A stretch of DNA of 64,000 nt from contig NZ_AEUD01000015.1 in NCBI RefSeq assembly GCF_000192435.1, positions 62,001 to 126,000 of the forward strand. The letters are read 5' to 3'. The position numbers were made by a program, and so were the translations under genes. The notes beneath the pieces are model-generated. The model worked only from the letters and a program-made list of their open reading frames with translations, searched no databases and was not told where the DNA came from. Source of the stretch: Gordonia neofelifaecis NRRL B-59395 (GTDB lineage: Bacteria; Actinomycetota; Actinomycetes; Mycobacteriales; Mycobacteriaceae). Shown in pieces: positions 36,706 through 47,307 of this stretch. Each line of letters begins with the position of its first letter. The stretch's first letter is position 1.

Positions 36706-38215
36706 AGTCCGACGCGACCAGATCACTGAACTCGGCGGCCAGCGCAGCAGGCATCCGCACTCGCATGCGGGTGCCTGTTTCGTTGTGCTCGGTGTCGATC
36801 ACATGCGCCTGCTGATGCAGCCGTGAGATCACCTCGCCCCGCGAGAACGGCACCTGCAGTACCGCGTCCACGTCGTCGCGCTGGAGGAACTCGGTGATCG
36901 CCGCGAAGAGACCGTCCAACCCCTCCCCGGTGCGGGCCGAGACGAACTGCGCATCGGGGTACTCGCCACGGAGGGCGGTCATGGTGAGCCCGTCGACGGC
37001 GTCGATCTTGTTGATCACCAACATCTCCGGCGGTGCCGGGCGCTTCTCCTCGGCGAGCACGTCGCCCAGGACCTGGCGGACCGCCGAGATCTGATTCGCC
37101 GGGAACGGATCGGCACCGTCGACCACGTGCACCAGGAGGTCCGCGTCCACCGCCTCCTCCAGCGTGGATCGGAACGCCTCGACGAGCTGCGTCGGCAGAT
37201 GGCGGACGAATCCGACCGTATCGGTGAAGACCACCTCGTGGCCGTCGGCCAGCTGGGCCCGGCGGGTCGTCGGGTCGAGCGTCGCGAACAGCGCGTCCTG
37301 GACGAGCACCCCGGAACCGGTCATCGCGTTCACCAGGCTCGACTTGCCCGCGTTCGTGTAGCCGACCACCGTGAGCGCGGGCACGCCGCCGCGCCGCCGC
37401 GCCGCGCGCTTGACCGACCGCGCCGTCTTCATGCCGCGGATCTCCTTGCGCAGCTTGGCCATTCGCTCACGAATCCGGCGTCGATCGGTCTCGATCTTCG
37501 TCTCGCCGGGACCTCGCAGGCCGACGCCGCCGTTGCTCCCCGCACGACCGCCCGCCTGGCGCGACATCGACTCGCCCCAGCCGCGCAGCCGCGGCAGCAT
37601 GTACTCCATCTGGGCCAGCGCCACCTGGGCCTTGCCCTCGCGCGACGTCGCATGCTGCGCGAAGATGTCGAGGATCAGCGCAGTCCGGTCGATCACCTTG
37701 ACCTTGACGACCTTCTCCAGGGCCGTCAGCTGGGCGGGCGTCAGCTCACCGTCGCAGATCACCGTGTCGGCACCGGTGGCCAGCACCACCTCGCGCAGTT
37801 CCTCCGCCTTGCCGGACCCCAGGTAGGTCGCCGAGTCCGGTTTGCTTCGCCGCTGGATGAGGGCCTCGAGCACCTGCGAACCGGCGGTCTCGGCGAGCGC
37901 CGCGAGCTCGGCCATACTCGCGTGGGCGGCCGCCACGCTGCCGGACGTCCACACGCCGACGAGCACCACCTGCTCCAGCCGCAACTGGCGGTACTCGACC
38001 TCGGTGATGTCCTCGAGCTCGGTCGACAGTCCGACGACGCGCTGCAGTGACGCACGGTCGTCGAGCTGGAGTTCGCCGGTGGTCGGGCCGGACGACAGGT
38101 CGCGAACGGAGAACCGCGACGCCGTCGGTCGGTCGGCAGTCGCTGCTTCTTCGGTCAGTGCTGCGTCTTCGGTCAGTGCTGAGTCATTGGTCAATTCAGT
38201 CATATGTAGGTCCAT
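36704..38215 (-). CDS. hflX: Ribosome-associated GTPase HflX
   Basis: The 503-residue GTPase splits stalled or hibernating 70S ribosomes. It has the N-terminal HflX domain (VVLVGVWTSGSVAAAHASMAEL, in part), the conserved GGRAGSNGGVGLRGPGETK linker and a G domain with GYTNAGKSSL (G1), DTVGFVRHLP (G3) and NKIDAV (G4). The first 35 residues are acidic and include a small ALTEDAALTEEAA repeat. ATG 38215 is the longest start; 38203 is possible. In mycobacteria HflX links to macrolide tolerance. Confidence 0.94.
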   Translation of the reverse strand: MDLHMTELTNDSALTEDAALTEEAATADRPTASRFSVRDLSSGPTTGELQLDDRASLQRVVGLSTELEDITEVEYRQLRLEQVVLVGVWTSGSVAAAHASMAELAALAETAGSQVLEALIQRRSKPDSATYLGSGKAEELREVVLATGADTVICDGELTPAQLTALEKVVKVKVIDRTALILDIFAQHATSREGKAQVALAQMEYMLPRLRGWGESMSRQAGGRAGSNGGVGLRGPGETKIETDRRRIRERMAKLRKEIRGMKTARSVKRAARRRGGVPALTVVGYTNAGKSSLVNAMTGSGVLVQDALFATLDPTTRRAQLADGHEVVFTDTVGFVRHLPTQLVEAFRSTLEEAVDADLLVHVVDGADPFPANQISAVRQVLGDVLAEEKRPAPPEMLVINKIDAVDGLTMTALRGEYPDAQFVSARTGEGLDGLFAAITEFLQRDDVDAVLQVPFSRGEVISRLHQQAHVIDTEHNETGTRMRVRMPAALAAEFSDLVASD

Positions 38216-38277
38216 TGTGCCCCCGTCGCCCGGTCGAACGCATCCGCATTACCGGCGGACGGCGCTCCGGCACGACC

Positions 38278-39180
38278 TCAGTCGGCCCAGCCCGCCAGCA
38301 ACTCGCCGCGGGCGACCAGCCGAGACGGGCCGCGCAGGACCGCCGAGCCGTCGGCGACCGTCACCAGCACGTCGCCGCCGGGGACGGTGATCGCGACGGC
38401 ACCCGACTCTCGTCCGGCGCCGGACAGGGCCGCCGCGGCGGCCGCGACCAGGCCGGTCCCACACGACCGCGTCTCCCCGACCCCGCGCTCGAAGACCCGC
38501 ATGTGGGCGTGGAAATCGGCCGATCCGCCGTCGGACGCCGCCGTGAGCGGCGTGAGGATCTCGACGTTCGCCCCGTGCGGGAACTGCGCCGCATCGAGTT
38601 CGGCACCGGTGGTCAGGTCCAGTCCGGCCAGGTCGGCCACCGTCAATCCGTCGACGACGCAGGCCAGATGCGGATTCCCGACGTCCACCGCCTCACCGGT
38701 CAGGGTCCGGCCCGCGATCCCGACTCGGCCCGCTCCCTCCAGGACCACCGGCCCCATCGAGACGCTCACCTCCGCATCGGTCTCGTCGGCGGAGTGGATC
38801 CGGACTGGCCGTGCGCCCGCGCGCGACCCGACGGTGAACTCGTCGCTGTCGACGAGGCCCTCGGCGCGGCAGAAGTGCGCGAACACCCGCACCCCGTTGC
38901 CGCACATCTCCGCGATGGAGCCGTCCGCGTTGCGATAATCCATGAACCAGTCGACACCCGAGACGCCGTCCGGCAATCGCTCGAGGACGCCCTCGGCGAC
39001 CAGCGAGCCCGCGGTCGCCACTCGGAGCACGCCGTCGGCGCCGAGCCCCCGCTGCCGGTCGCACAGCGCCGCGGTCAGCTCCTCGGTCAGTTCGATCTGG
39101 GCCTGCCGGTCGGGGAGGATCACGAAATCGTTCTGCGTGCCGTGGCCCTTGACGAAGGCCAGCGCCGGAGAGTTCTTCAC
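38278..39180 (-). CDS. dapF: Diaminopimelate epimerase
   Basis: The 300-residue enzyme turns LL-DAP into meso-DAP for peptidoglycan and lysine. The catalytic cysteines are Cys93 (MCGNGVR) and Cys240 (SCGTGLVAA). GLGADGVL and VDVGNPHLA are family motifs. It directly follows miaA (4 bp apart) as in mycobacteria. Confidence 0.96.
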   Translation of the reverse strand: MKNSPALAFVKGHGTQNDFVILPDRQAQIELTEELTAALCDRQRGLGADGVLRVATAGSLVAEGVLERLPDGVSGVDWFMDYRNADGSIAEMCGNGVRVFAHFCRAEGLVDSDEFTVGSRAGARPVRIHSADETDAEVSVSMGPVVLEGAGRVGIAGRTLTGEAVDVGNPHLACVVDGLTVADLAGLDLTTGAELDAAQFPHGANVEILTPLTAASDGGSADFHAHMRVFERGVGETRSCGTGLVAAAAAALSGAGRESGAVAITVPGGDVLVTVADGSAVLRGPSRLVARGELLAGWAD

Positions 39181-39184
39181 CCCA

Positions 39185-40093
39185 TCAGGCTACGCGGAGC
39201 GCCCGGAGCGCCTGCTCCAGCAGGTCGGGGTCGGCGGCGTCCAGCCAGACCGCCCGCGGGTCGCGCCGGAACCAGGAGCGCTGGCGCCGCACGTACCGTC
39301 GAGTCCCGAAGAAGGTGCGCTCCTGCGCTTCGGCCACGTCGTACACGCCGTCCAGGCAGGCAAGCACCTGTGCGTAGCCGATCGCCTGCGACGCCGTCCG
39401 GCCGGACCGCAGGCCCTGCTCGCACAGTGACTCGACCTCCTCGACCAGGCCGCCGTCGAACATGGCGGCGGTGCGGAGCCGGATCCGTTCGTCGAGCGCA
39501 TCGCGGTCGCGGTCGAGGGTCAGAATCCGCGTCCCCCAGCGGGGCGCGCCGATCGTCGGAGCCGACGCGGCGAACGGCTGTCCGGTGATCTCCACCACCT
39601 CGAGAGCACGCACGATCCGCCGGCCGTCCGAGTCCAGGATCGTCGCCGCCGCCTGCGCGTCGACGTCGGCCAACCGCCGATGCAGCGCGAGCGGACCCAT
39701 CTCGGCGAGCATCGCCTCGTATCGCGAGCGGACGTCGGGGTCCGTCGCCGGAAACTCCCAGTCGTCGAGCAGACCCTGGATGTACATCATCGATCCCCCG
39801 ACGATCACCGGGGTCCGGCCCGCGGTCAGCAGCGCCTCGATGTCCGCGGTGGCCGCCGCCTTGTAGGCGGCGACGGTCGCCGTCTCCGTCACGTCCAGAA
39901 CGTCGAGCTGATGATGCGGGATCCCGCGCCGCTCCTCGACCGTGAGCTTCGCGGTCCCGATGTCCATGCCCCGGTACTGCTGCATGGCGTCCACGTTGAC
40001 GATCTCGCCGCCGAAGTGCTCGGCCAGATCGAGAGCGAGTTCCGACTTCCCGGCGGCCGTCGGACCGATGACCGCGATCGGCGCGGTCGTCAC
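39185..40093 (-). CDS. miaA: tRNA dimethylallyltransferase MiaA
   Basis: The 302-residue enzyme adds the dimethylallyl group to A37 of tRNAs. The P-loop is GPTAAGKS at 10-17; [17 protein letters not shown] follows, and RQRSWFRRD is the tRNA-contacting C-terminal motif. GTG 40093 has GGAGG 8 nt upstream and overlaps the stop of the upstream dioxygenase-like gene by 4 bp. MiaB, encoded at 43174, carries out the next step. Confidence 0.95.
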   Translation of the reverse strand: MTTAPIAVIGPTAAGKSELALDLAEHFGGEIVNVDAMQQYRGMDIGTAKLTVEERRGIPHHQLDVLDVTETATVAAYKAAATADIEALLTAGRTPVIVGGSMMYIQGLLDDWEFPATDPDVRSRYEAMLAEMGPLALHRRLADVDAQAAATILDSDGRRIVRALEVVEITGQPFAASAPTIGAPRWGTRILTLDRDRDALDERIRLRTAAMFDGGLVEEVESLCEQGLRSGRTASQAIGYAQVLACLDGVYDVAEAQERTFFGTRRYVRRQRSWFRRDPRAVWLDAADPDLLEQALRALRVA

Positions 40094-40878
40094 GACGTCG
40101 CCTCCGGCTTCCAGAGTGCGACCGTGTAGCCGACGCCGAACGGTGCCGCGCGGTACAGGACGTCCACTGCGTCCCCCGGGCCCCCGGCTCCGCCCGGTTT
40201 CGGTCCGGCCGCGGCGTACGCTGCCGCGAGCACCTGCCAGGCGGCCCGTCCCGCCATGCCCTCGGCCGCGCACTCGGCAGCGGTGAGTGCGGCGAGGGCC
40301 GCGGTGTCCGCGTGCGCGAGCGCGTCGTCGACCCGCGCCTGCAGTTCGATCGCCGAGGCGCGTTCGCCCCCGCCCGGCGCACTCGGAGTGAGTGCGGTGG
40401 CTCCGTCGGCGACCACCAGCAGCCCCACCGGCTCGTCGAGGGCGTTCAACTGCCCGGCGAGCTCCGCGCCGATCGCGGCGCACTCGCCCGGTGTCGCGCC
40501 GGGGTCGACGACGCAGGGCGTCACCGCGACTCCTCGATCGTCCCGATCGGCCCGGCCGCGCACCCAGCCCGCCACCAGCATCGACAGCGGCAATACCGCC
40601 CCGCCGGTCGGTCGCGTGCCCGGAGAATTGCCCAGCGAGATCTCCACCGGCGCCCCGTACGCACCGAAATCACCTGCGCCGCAGTAGGTTCGGAAATCCA
40701 TGCCGGATCGGGGCAGCTCTCCCGCACCGACGGCGATCCACGACGTCGCCGCAGCGGCCAGGCGCTCGCCCGCAGCGACGACCGCGGCGCGCACCGGGTC
40801 GGCGTCAACCGCTTCGGGACCGGCCAGTTCGGGGACGAGCAGGGGCGCGCTCGGGACTATCGCAACCAGGGACAACAC
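40090..40878 (-). CDS. Class III extradiol ring-cleavage dioxygenase-like protein
   Basis: The 262-residue protein is the Rv2728c-type LigB-like protein always found upstream of miaA in this order. It begins [20 protein letters not shown] and is alanine/glycine-rich. The family's histidine metal ligands are not obvious, so it may not be a dioxygenase at all. GTG 40878 is the most homologue-like start; earlier in-frame starts reach 40980. It is coupled to miaA by a 4-bp overlap. Confidence 0.78.
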   Translation of the reverse strand: MLSLVAIVPSAPLLVPELAGPEAVDADPVRAAVVAAGERLAAAATSWIAVGAGELPRSGMDFRTYCGAGDFGAYGAPVEISLGNSPGTRPTGGAVLPLSMLVAGWVRGRADRDDRGVAVTPCVVDPGATPGECAAIGAELAGQLNALDEPVGLLVVADGATALTPSAPGGGERASAIELQARVDDALAHADTAALAALTAAECAAEGMAGRAAWQVLAAAYAAAGPKPGGAGGPGDAVDVLYRAAPFGVGYTVALWKPEATS

Positions 40879-41064
40879 GCCGTCGACGCTACCGCCCGCC
40901 GCCTGGCGCAGCCGGTTCGGGGCGCGAGCGTGACGGGCCGCGCGACGAATGTCGGCGCGAATGTTGCAGGCCGCGCCCACAAGCGTCCCGTTGCCTGCTT
41001 GAATGAACGACGTAGTGATCTGGCAGCCGTGACGCGCGGCGAAGACTATTCAAGAGGTAGACGC

Positions 41065-42429
41065 ATGACGAACCCATCCGATTCGAACGCTCCCGTGCCC
41101 GCGCCCAAGCCGGGACCCAAGCCCGGCCCGCGTCCGGGTCCTCGGCCAGGTCCCACCACTCCCGCCGTCGGCGGTCCCACGCCCGCGGTGCCGGTGCATC
41201 CGGTGCCCGTCGGTGATCCGCACGAGTTCGGCCGGATCGACGCCGACGGCACCGTCTGGCTCAAGACTTCGTCGGGGGAACGCCAGATCGGTTCGTGGCA
41301 GGCGGGCACCGTCGAAGAGGGACTCGCTCACTTCTCGCGCAAGTTCGCGGATCTGGCGACCGAGGTCGAGATCCTCGAAGAACGGCTCACCGCCCGCTCC
41401 GGCGACCCGAGGAAGACTCAGGCCAGCGCGGCGCACCTGCTGGCCGACCTTCCCGACGCCCAGGTGCTCGGTGACGTCGACGGCCTGGCCGCACGGCTGA
41501 CGGTGATCGTCTCCGGTGCCGACGACGTGGCGCAGGAGGTTCGCGACCAGCGCGAGTCGGCCCGCTCGTCGGCCATCGAACGCAAGGAGCAGCTCGCCGC
41601 CGAAGCCGAGAGCATCGGCGCGGACAGCACGTCGTGGAAGGCCGGCGGCGACCGCCTCCGCGCCATCCTGGACGAGTGGAAGACGATCAAGGGCATCGAC
41701 CGGAAGACCGACGACGCCCTGTGGCGGCGGTACTCCAAGGCGCGTGATGCGTTCAACCGGCGGCGAGGCGCTCATTTCGCCGAGCTCGACCGCGAGCGCG
41801 CAGGCGCCAAGGCCCGCAAGGAGGAGCTGATCGCCGAGGCGGAGGCACTGTCGAACTCGACGGATTGGGGTCCGACCGCAGGGAAGTTCCGCGATCTGCT
41901 GACCGAGTGGAAGGCCGCCGGGCGAGCACCGCGCGACACCGATGAGGCGCTGTGGCTCCGGTTCAAGGCCGCCCAGGACGTCTTCTTCCAGGCCCGCAAC
42001 GCGGTCAACTCCGAGCGGGACGCCGAGTTCGCGGAGAACGCCACGGCGAAGATCGCGCTGCTCGACGAGGCCGAGGCCAAGATCGATCCGACCGCCGACC
42101 TGGAGGCCGCACGCCGCGAGTTCCGGACGTTCCGCGAGAAGTGGGACGAGATCGGCAAGGTTCCGCGCGAGCAGATGCACAAGCTGGAGAGCCGTGCGCG
42201 GGCTCTGGAGAAGCGATTGCGCGACGAGGAGGACGCCGACTGGGCGCGGACCGATCCCGAGGCGCAGGCCCGGGCCGCCCAGTTCACCGAGCGTGCCGAG
42301 AAGCTCGACGAGCAGGCCGAGAAGGCCGCCGCGGCGGGCAAGGACCGCGACGCGGCCGACTTCCGTCAGCAGGCCGACCAGTGGCGCGAGTGGGCCAACG
42401 CCGCCCACTCGGCGCTGACCGACCGCTAG
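41065..42429 (+). CDS. DUF349 coiled-coil protein
   Basis: The 454-residue protein matches the Rv2731 type. The N-terminus is a proline-rich repeat (KPGPKPGPRPGPRPGP) of about 30 residues. After it come a conserved DPHEFGRIDADGTVWLKT segment and three DUF349 helical repeats (about 170-245, 250-320, 325-395; each with a WKxxG or WDEIGKV core). The C-terminus is highly charged. The ATG follows AAGAGGTAGACGC. A perfect 18-bp terminator follows. Function is unknown; nucleic acid or ribosome binding has been proposed for DUF349. Confidence 0.87.
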   Translation: MTNPSDSNAPVPAPKPGPKPGPRPGPRPGPTTPAVGGPTPAVPVHPVPVGDPHEFGRIDADGTVWLKTSSGERQIGSWQAGTVEEGLAHFSRKFADLATEVEILEERLTARSGDPRKTQASAAHLLADLPDAQVLGDVDGLAARLTVIVSGADDVAQEVRDQRESARSSAIERKEQLAAEAESIGADSTSWKAGGDRLRAILDEWKTIKGIDRKTDDALWRRYSKARDAFNRRRGAHFAELDRERAGAKARKEELIAEAEALSNSTDWGPTAGKFRDLLTEWKAAGRAPRDTDEALWLRFKAAQDVFFQARNAVNSERDAEFAENATAKIALLDEAEAKIDPTADLEAARREFRTFREKWDEIGKVPREQMHKLESRARALEKRLRDEEDADWARTDPEAQARAAQFTERAEKLDEQAEKAAAAGKDRDAADFRQQADQWREWANAAHSALTDR

Positions 42430-42436
42430 CCCGCAG

Positions 42437-42476
42437 GCGAAGGGGCGACCGACTTTCCAGTCGGTCGCCCCTTCGC
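42437..42476. terminator. Perfect 18-bp bidirectional terminator
   Basis: GCGAAGGGGCGACCGACT and AGTCGGTCGCCCCTTCGC pair completely around TTCC. It separates the DUF349 gene from the convergent membrane-protein gene. Confidence 0.92.
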
Positions 42477-42499
42477 TTGTGTCACCGGGTGGGCGACTC

Positions 42500-43177
42500 T
42501 CAGTCGCCGGTCTCGTCGTCGCCGGTCTTGTCGTCGCCCGTCTTGTCGTCCCCTGCCGACTGCGCCCGCTTGGCCTTCGCCGCCTTGTCGCTCGGCGCCA
42601 CCGGACGCTGCAACGACATTCCGAAGGCCTCACGGTTGGCCGCCTCGGCACGCCGCTCCTGCTCCAACGCCAGCTGATAGGTGTTGCGGTTCCAGACCAC
42701 GCGCGCCCAGTGGAAGACGAGCACGATCGACACCGCCCAGCCGAGCAGCAGGCCCGCCCCGGCACTCGACGGCGTCGTCGTCTCGTCGACGCCGACCGTG
42801 TTGCGCGTCCAGATCGCCAGCATGCCTGCGACCGCGTCGACCGCCGTACCGGCCAACGCGATCCATGCCAGCACCCAGCGGCGAGTCACCAGGGCCAACG
42901 TCGAGAACCCGATGCCGAAGATCACCAGCAGGTAGACGAAGACCTCCGACGGCAGTTTGATGTGCTCGGCATGGGCCTTGTCCGACATCATCAGCACGTC
43001 GAGGCCGGTGGCGTCGCCCGCATGCGGCAGGATCAGCGAGACCATCGCCAGCAGGACGCAGATCGCGACCACCACGGCGCGGGCGCCCGGATCGATCTCG
43101 CCCGCGACCTTCTTCTCGGCCTTCCGGAGTTCACGTTCGTACTTGTCGAACGTCTCCAGATCGTCCTTGTTGCTCAT
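42500..43177 (-). CDS. Rv2732c-like membrane protein
   Basis: The 225-residue protein has four predicted membrane helices between about residues 35 and 155 ([35 protein letters not shown], and two more), a cytoplasmic N-terminus rich in Glu/Lys and a hydrophilic tail. The tail ends in three copies of [10 protein letters not shown], matching a 15-bp tandem DNA repeat. ATG 43177 has GGAGG 7 nt upstream and overlaps miaB by 4 bp. It is the conserved partner of miaB in this order; function unknown. Confidence 0.85.
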   Translation of the reverse strand: MSNKDDLETFDKYERELRKAEKKVAGEIDPGARAVVVAICVLLAMVSLILPHAGDATGLDVLMMSDKAHAEHIKLPSEVFVYLLVIFGIGFSTLALVTRRWVLAWIALAGTAVDAVAGMLAIWTRNTVGVDETTTPSSAGAGLLLGWAVSIVLVFHWARVVWNRNTYQLALEQERRAEAANREAFGMSLQRPVAPSDKAAKAKRAQSAGDDKTGDDKTGDDETGD

Positions 43178-44739
43178 GAACAACCTCCAGTTCCGCATGC
43201 ACTCGTCGACTCAGGGACCGGCTGCGCTCCGATCGACGGCATCCCGAGTCCGACGCCGACGGGTGGTGTGGTGGGCAGCGTGCCCGCCTCGTGCGCGTCG
43301 CCGGCGCGGGTGCGACGATGCGTCAGCACCCCGGCGTCAGCGATCAGATGATGGGGAGCCGCGTCCGTGATGACCGCCGTCACCAGATCGCCCGGCCGGA
43401 TTCCGCCCGGCTCGACCTGCGATCGGGAATCGGCACGGAAATGGACCAGCCGGCCGTCGCGTGCACGGCCGGTCATCCGGCCGGTCGACGAACTCTTCCG
43501 CCCCTCGTCGGCGACCACCAGCAGCTCTGCCTCGGTCCCCACGAGCGCGGTGTTGCCTTCGAGACAGATCCGCTCCTGGAGGGCGATCAGCCGCTGGTAA
43601 CGCTCGGTGACCACCTCCGGCGGCACCTGGTCCGGCATCGTGGCGGCCGGAGTCCCCGGCCGCGGCGAGTACTGGAACGTGAACGCGCTCGAGAATCGCG
43701 CCTTCTCCACGACGTCGAGCGTCTCGGCGAAGTCCTCCTCGGTCTCCCCCGGGAAGCCGACGATGATGTCGGTCGTGATGGCGGCGTGCGGCATCGCCTC
43801 GCGGACCCGGTCGAGGATGCCGAGGAACTTGGTGCGGCGGTAACTGCGCCGCATGGCGCGCAGCACGCGGTCCGAGCCCGACTGCAGCGGCATGTGCAAC
43901 TGTGGGCAGATGTTCGGGGTCTCGGCCATCGCGGCGATCACGTCGTCGGTGAACTCCGCCGGATGAGGAGACGTGAAGCGGACTCGCTCCAGGCCCTCGA
44001 TCGTTCCGCAGGCGCGCAGCAGGTCCGCGAACGCGCCACGATTGCGCGGCGTCTCCGGATCGGCGAACGACTGGCCGTACGCGTTCACGTTCTGACCGAG
44101 CAGGGTCACTTCGAGTACGCCCTGGTCGACGAGCGCCTGCACCTCGGCGAGCACATCCCCGGGTCGACGGTCCACCTCCTTGCCGCGCAGCGACGGGACG
44201 ATGCAGAACGTGCAGGTGTTGTTGCAGCCGACGGACACCGAGACCCAGCCCGAGTACGCCGAGTCGCGCCGGGCGGGCAGCGTCGACGGGAAGCGCTCCA
44301 GCGAGTCGAGGATCTCCACCTGGGCCTCGTCGTTGTGACGCGCGCGTTCCAGCAGCACCGGCAGCGAGCCGATGTTGTGGGTGCCGAACACGACGTCGAC
44401 CCACGGTGCCCGCTTGCGGACGGTGTCCTTGTCCTTCTGCGCCAGACATCCGCCGACGGCGATCTGCATGCCGGGCCGGTCGGCCTTGACCGGTGCGAGG
44501 TGCGACAGATTGCCGTACAGCTTGTTGTCGGCGTTCTCACGGACCGCGCAGGTGTTGAAGACCACCAGGTCCGCGTCGTCGCCGTCGACCGCGGCGACGT
44601 AACCGGCGTCCTCGAGGAGACCCGCGATCCGCTCGGAGTCGTGCACGTTCATCTGACATCCGAAGGTCCGGACCGAATAGGAGCGGACACCGCCGGTCGC
44701 GTCCTCGATCGTCGCCTCGCCTGGGGCCTCAACACTCAC
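43174..44739 (-). CDS. miaB: tRNA-2-methylthio-N6-dimethylallyladenosine synthase MiaB
   Basis: The 521-residue radical SAM methylthiotransferase adds a methylthio group to i6A37 of tRNA. The auxiliary cluster cysteines are Cys28, Cys64 and Cys98. The radical SAM CxxxCxxC is Cys172, Cys176 and Cys179 (GCNNTCTFC). The TRAM domain follows at about 385-455. The C-terminal 60 residues are an extra tail ending in CGTGGCS. It works after MiaA (39185-40093). Confidence 0.96.
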   Translation of the reverse strand: MSVEAPGEATIEDATGGVRSYSVRTFGCQMNVHDSERIAGLLEDAGYVAAVDGDDADLVVFNTCAVRENADNKLYGNLSHLAPVKADRPGMQIAVGGCLAQKDKDTVRKRAPWVDVVFGTHNIGSLPVLLERARHNDEAQVEILDSLERFPSTLPARRDSAYSGWVSVSVGCNNTCTFCIVPSLRGKEVDRRPGDVLAEVQALVDQGVLEVTLLGQNVNAYGQSFADPETPRNRGAFADLLRACGTIEGLERVRFTSPHPAEFTDDVIAAMAETPNICPQLHMPLQSGSDRVLRAMRRSYRRTKFLGILDRVREAMPHAAITTDIIVGFPGETEEDFAETLDVVEKARFSSAFTFQYSPRPGTPAATMPDQVPPEVVTERYQRLIALQERICLEGNTALVGTEAELLVVADEGRKSSSTGRMTGRARDGRLVHFRADSRSQVEPGGIRPGDLVTAVITDAAPHHLIADAGVLTHRRTRAGDAHEAGTLPTTPPVGVGLGMPSIGAQPVPESTSACGTGGCS

Positions 44740-44835
44740 ATGACCAGGTTACGTCCCGAGGCAAATCCGCCCGCGTCACACTCACCGCGCGGGCGACACG
44801 CTGGATGTGCGGAAGAAGCCGACCGGCGACCGGCG

Positions 44836-44852
44836 TCACAACTACGTTGTGA
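44836..44852 (+). promoter_or_regulatory. Perfect palindrome at the gluA start
   Basis: TCACAAC-TAC-GTTGTGA is a perfect 17-bp palindrome that ends 2 bp before the gluA ATG and includes an in-frame GTG. It is a strong candidate operator for the glutamate-uptake operon. It is not a GlxR site. Confidence 0.6.
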
Positions 44853-44854
44853 GT

Positions 44855-45607
44855 ATGCCCGACACGAACGCCACACCGATGATCTCGATGAAGAACGTGC
44901 AGAAGCACTTCGGCGACCTCCACGTCCTCCGCGACATCGACCTCGAAGTGCCGCGCGGGCAGGTCGTCGTGGTGCTCGGTCCGTCCGGCTCCGGCAAGTC
45001 GACCCTGTGCCGCACGATCAACCGCCTCGAGCCGATCGACAGCGGCGAGATCCGGGTGGAGGGACAGCTGCTGCCCGAGGAGGGCCGCGACCTGGCACGA
45101 CTGCGCGCCGATGTCGGCATGGTCTTCCAGTCGTTCAACCTGTTCTCCCACAAGACGATCATGGAGAACGTGACGCTCGGACCCATCAAGGTGCGGAAGA
45201 CGTCGAAGGCCGACGCGCGCAAACGCGCCGAGGAACTGCTCGACCGCGTCGGCATCGGGACTCAGAAGGACAAGTACCCGGCGCAGCTGTCCGGCGGTCA
45301 GCAGCAGCGCGTGGCGATCGCGCGGTCACTCGCGATGAGCCCCAAGGTGATCCTCTTCGACGAGCCCACCTCCGCACTCGACCCGGAGATGGTCAGCGAG
45401 GTCCTGGACGTCATGGTCTCCCTCGCGAAGGAGGGCATGACGATGATGGTCGTGACCCACGAGATGGGCTTCGCACGGCGTGCCGCCGACCGGGTGATCT
45501 TCATGGCCGACGGGCAGATCGTCGAGGACACCGATCCGGAGAGCTTCTTCACCGCGCCGAAGTCCGACCGCGCCAAAGACTTCCTCTCCAAGATCCTGGG
45601 AGACTGA
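44855..45607 (+). CDS. gluA: Glutamate ABC transporter ATP-binding protein
   Basis: The 250-residue ATPase powers glutamate import. Walker [10 protein letters not shown] is at about 41-49, the Q-loop lies in VFQSFNLF, the signature is LSGGQQQR and Walker B is [13 protein letters not shown]. It is the first gene of gluABCD. The ATG at 44855 is preceded by a palindrome and no clear ribosome site; GTG 44849 is the alternative. Confidence 0.95.
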   Translation: MPDTNATPMISMKNVQKHFGDLHVLRDIDLEVPRGQVVVVLGPSGSGKSTLCRTINRLEPIDSGEIRVEGQLLPEEGRDLARLRADVGMVFQSFNLFSHKTIMENVTLGPIKVRKTSKADARKRAEELLDRVGIGTQKDKYPAQLSGGQQQRVAIARSLAMSPKVILFDEPTSALDPEMVSEVLDVMVSLAKEGMTMMVVTHEMGFARRAADRVIFMADGQIVEDTDPESFFTAPKSDRAKDFLSKILGD

Positions 45608-45609
45608 CC

Positions 45610-46623
45610 GTGACCGATTCAGCTCAAGCGCCACGCCGCAGGCGCGCCCTGTTCGCGCTGGCCGCGGCGGTCGCACTGTTGGCAGGCGTCCTCGCCGCGT
45701 GCGGCAGCACCGAACCCCGCAACCTCGTCGAATCGATCAAGTCCGGGAAGGTCGTCCTGGGCACCAAGTACGACCAGCCCGGACTGGGCCTCCAGCAGCC
45801 CGACGGCTCGGTGGTCGGATTCGATCCCTCGGTGTCGGAGTACGTGGTCGACCACATCGCCGACAAGCTCGGCGTCCCGCACCCGGAGATCACCTGGCGG
45901 GAGACCCCGTCGGCGCAGCGCGAGACGCTCATCGGCAACGGCGAGGTCGACATGATCGCCGCGACCTACTCGATCAACGAGGCCCGGGCGAAGAAGGTCT
46001 CGTTCGCCGGCCCGTATCTGGTCACCTACCAGGGGCTGCTGGTCCGGGCCGACGATTCGACGCTGAACTCGCTGACCGATCTGAACAACGGCAAGAAGCT
46101 GTGCTCGGTGAGCGGCTCCACCCCGGCCCAGAACGTCAAGGCACAGCTGCCCGGCGTTCAGCTCCAGGAGTACGACTCCTACTCCTCGTGCGTCGAGGCC
46201 CTCCGCCGCGGCAAGGTGGACGCGCTGACCACCGATGAGACCATCCTCGCCGGCTATGCGAACCGCTACCCCGGCGAGTTCAAGCTCGTCTCGATGACGT
46301 ATCCGAAAGACGCCTGCGTCAAGGGCGCGCTGAAGAAGCAGGGCCAGCCGTTCTCCACCGAGCGCTACGGCATCGGCATGGCACAGGACTATCCGGACTC
46401 CGTGGCCGCGGTCAACGAGGCGATCGAGTCGATGCTCGCGCCGCTCCCCGGAAGCGATCAGTCGGAATGGAGCACGGACCTGCGCTCGGCTCTCGGCGAT
46501 CAGATCGTCGACACCTGGATCGACCGGGCGAACGCACCCGGCTCCAAGTACAAGCTCTACCCGGACGTCGGCGATCTCGACTTCCTCACCGCTCCGTCGA
46601 CCACCTGCGAAGGAGGAGCCTAG
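45610..46623 (+). CDS. gluB: Glutamate-binding lipoprotein
   Basis: The 337-residue protein is an extracytoplasmic solute-binding protein of family 3. The signal peptide is followed by the lipobox LAAC at about residue 31. It has the family pattern VLGTKYDQPG, VVGFDPSVSEYV and MIAATYSINEAR. GTG 45610 follows the gluA stop by 2 bp. It delivers glutamate to GluCD. Confidence 0.95.
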   Translation: MTDSAQAPRRRRALFALAAAVALLAGVLAACGSTEPRNLVESIKSGKVVLGTKYDQPGLGLQQPDGSVVGFDPSVSEYVVDHIADKLGVPHPEITWRETPSAQRETLIGNGEVDMIAATYSINEARAKKVSFAGPYLVTYQGLLVRADDSTLNSLTDLNNGKKLCSVSGSTPAQNVKAQLPGVQLQEYDSYSSCVEALRRGKVDALTTDETILAGYANRYPGEFKLVSMTYPKDACVKGALKKQGQPFSTERYGIGMAQDYPDSVAAVNEAIESMLAPLPGSDQSEWSTDLRSALGDQIVDTWIDRANAPGSKYKLYPDVGDLDFLTAPSTTCEGGA

Positions 46624-47307
46624 ATGTATGAACTCTGGCAGAGCATGGGCCCGCAGATCTGGCCCGCCTTCTGGACCACGATCAAGCTGACCTTCTACTC
46701 CGCGATCGGCGCGCTGCTCTGGGGTGTACTGCTGGCCGCGATGAAGGTCTCGCCCGTTCCGGTGATGCGGGGCTTCGCTACCGCGTACGTCAACATCGTC
46801 CGCAACACCCCTCTCACGCTGATCGTCCTCTTCTGCTCGATCGGGCTCTACCAGAACCTCGGTCTCACGCTCGCGCCGGAGAACTCGAGCTTCATCGCGA
46901 CCAACAACTTCCGGCTCGCGGTTCTGGCCTTCATCCTCTACACGGCGACGTTCGTCTGCGAGACCCTCCGGTCCGGGTTCAACACCGTGCCGATCGGTCA
47001 GGCAGAGGCGGCTCGGTCGCTGGGACTGTCGTTCACTCAGGTGTTCGGGCTGATCGTCCTGCCTCAGGCACTGCGCACCGTGATCGCGCCGCTCGGGTCT
47101 GTGCTGATCGCGTTGACCAAGAACACGACGATCGCATCCGTGATCGGCGTCGCCGAGGCGTCGCTGCTGATGAAGTCCGAACTCGAGACCCACGGTGACC
47201 AGATCATGTTGATCTTCGCGATCATCGCGGTCGGCTTCATGATCATCACCCTTGCCGAGGGCGCCGTCTTCGGCTGGGCGGCCAAACGATGGGCGGTCAA
47301 GCGATGA
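46624..47307 (+). CDS. gluC: Glutamate ABC transporter permease GluC
   Basis: The 227-residue permease has five to six membrane helices and the HisM-type EAA loop ([23 protein letters not shown], in part). It starts directly after gluB, whose GGAGG at the stop serves as ribosome site. It forms a heterodimer with GluD. Confidence 0.95.
   Translation: MYELWQSMGPQIWPAFWTTIKLTFYSAIGALLWGVLLAAMKVSPVPVMRGFATAYVNIVRNTPLTLIVLFCSIGLYQNLGLTLAPENSSFIATNNFRLAVLAFILYTATFVCETLRSGFNTVPIGQAEAARSLGLSFTQVFGLIVLPQALRTVIAPLGSVLIALTKNTTIASVIGVAEASLLMKSELETHGDQIMLIFAIIAVGFMIITLAEGAVFGWAAKRWAVKR

Noticed and set aside
43291-45609. Plus-strand open frame upstream of gluB
   Set aside because: It runs antisense to miaB and out of frame through gluA; the solute-binding protein begins at GTG 45610.
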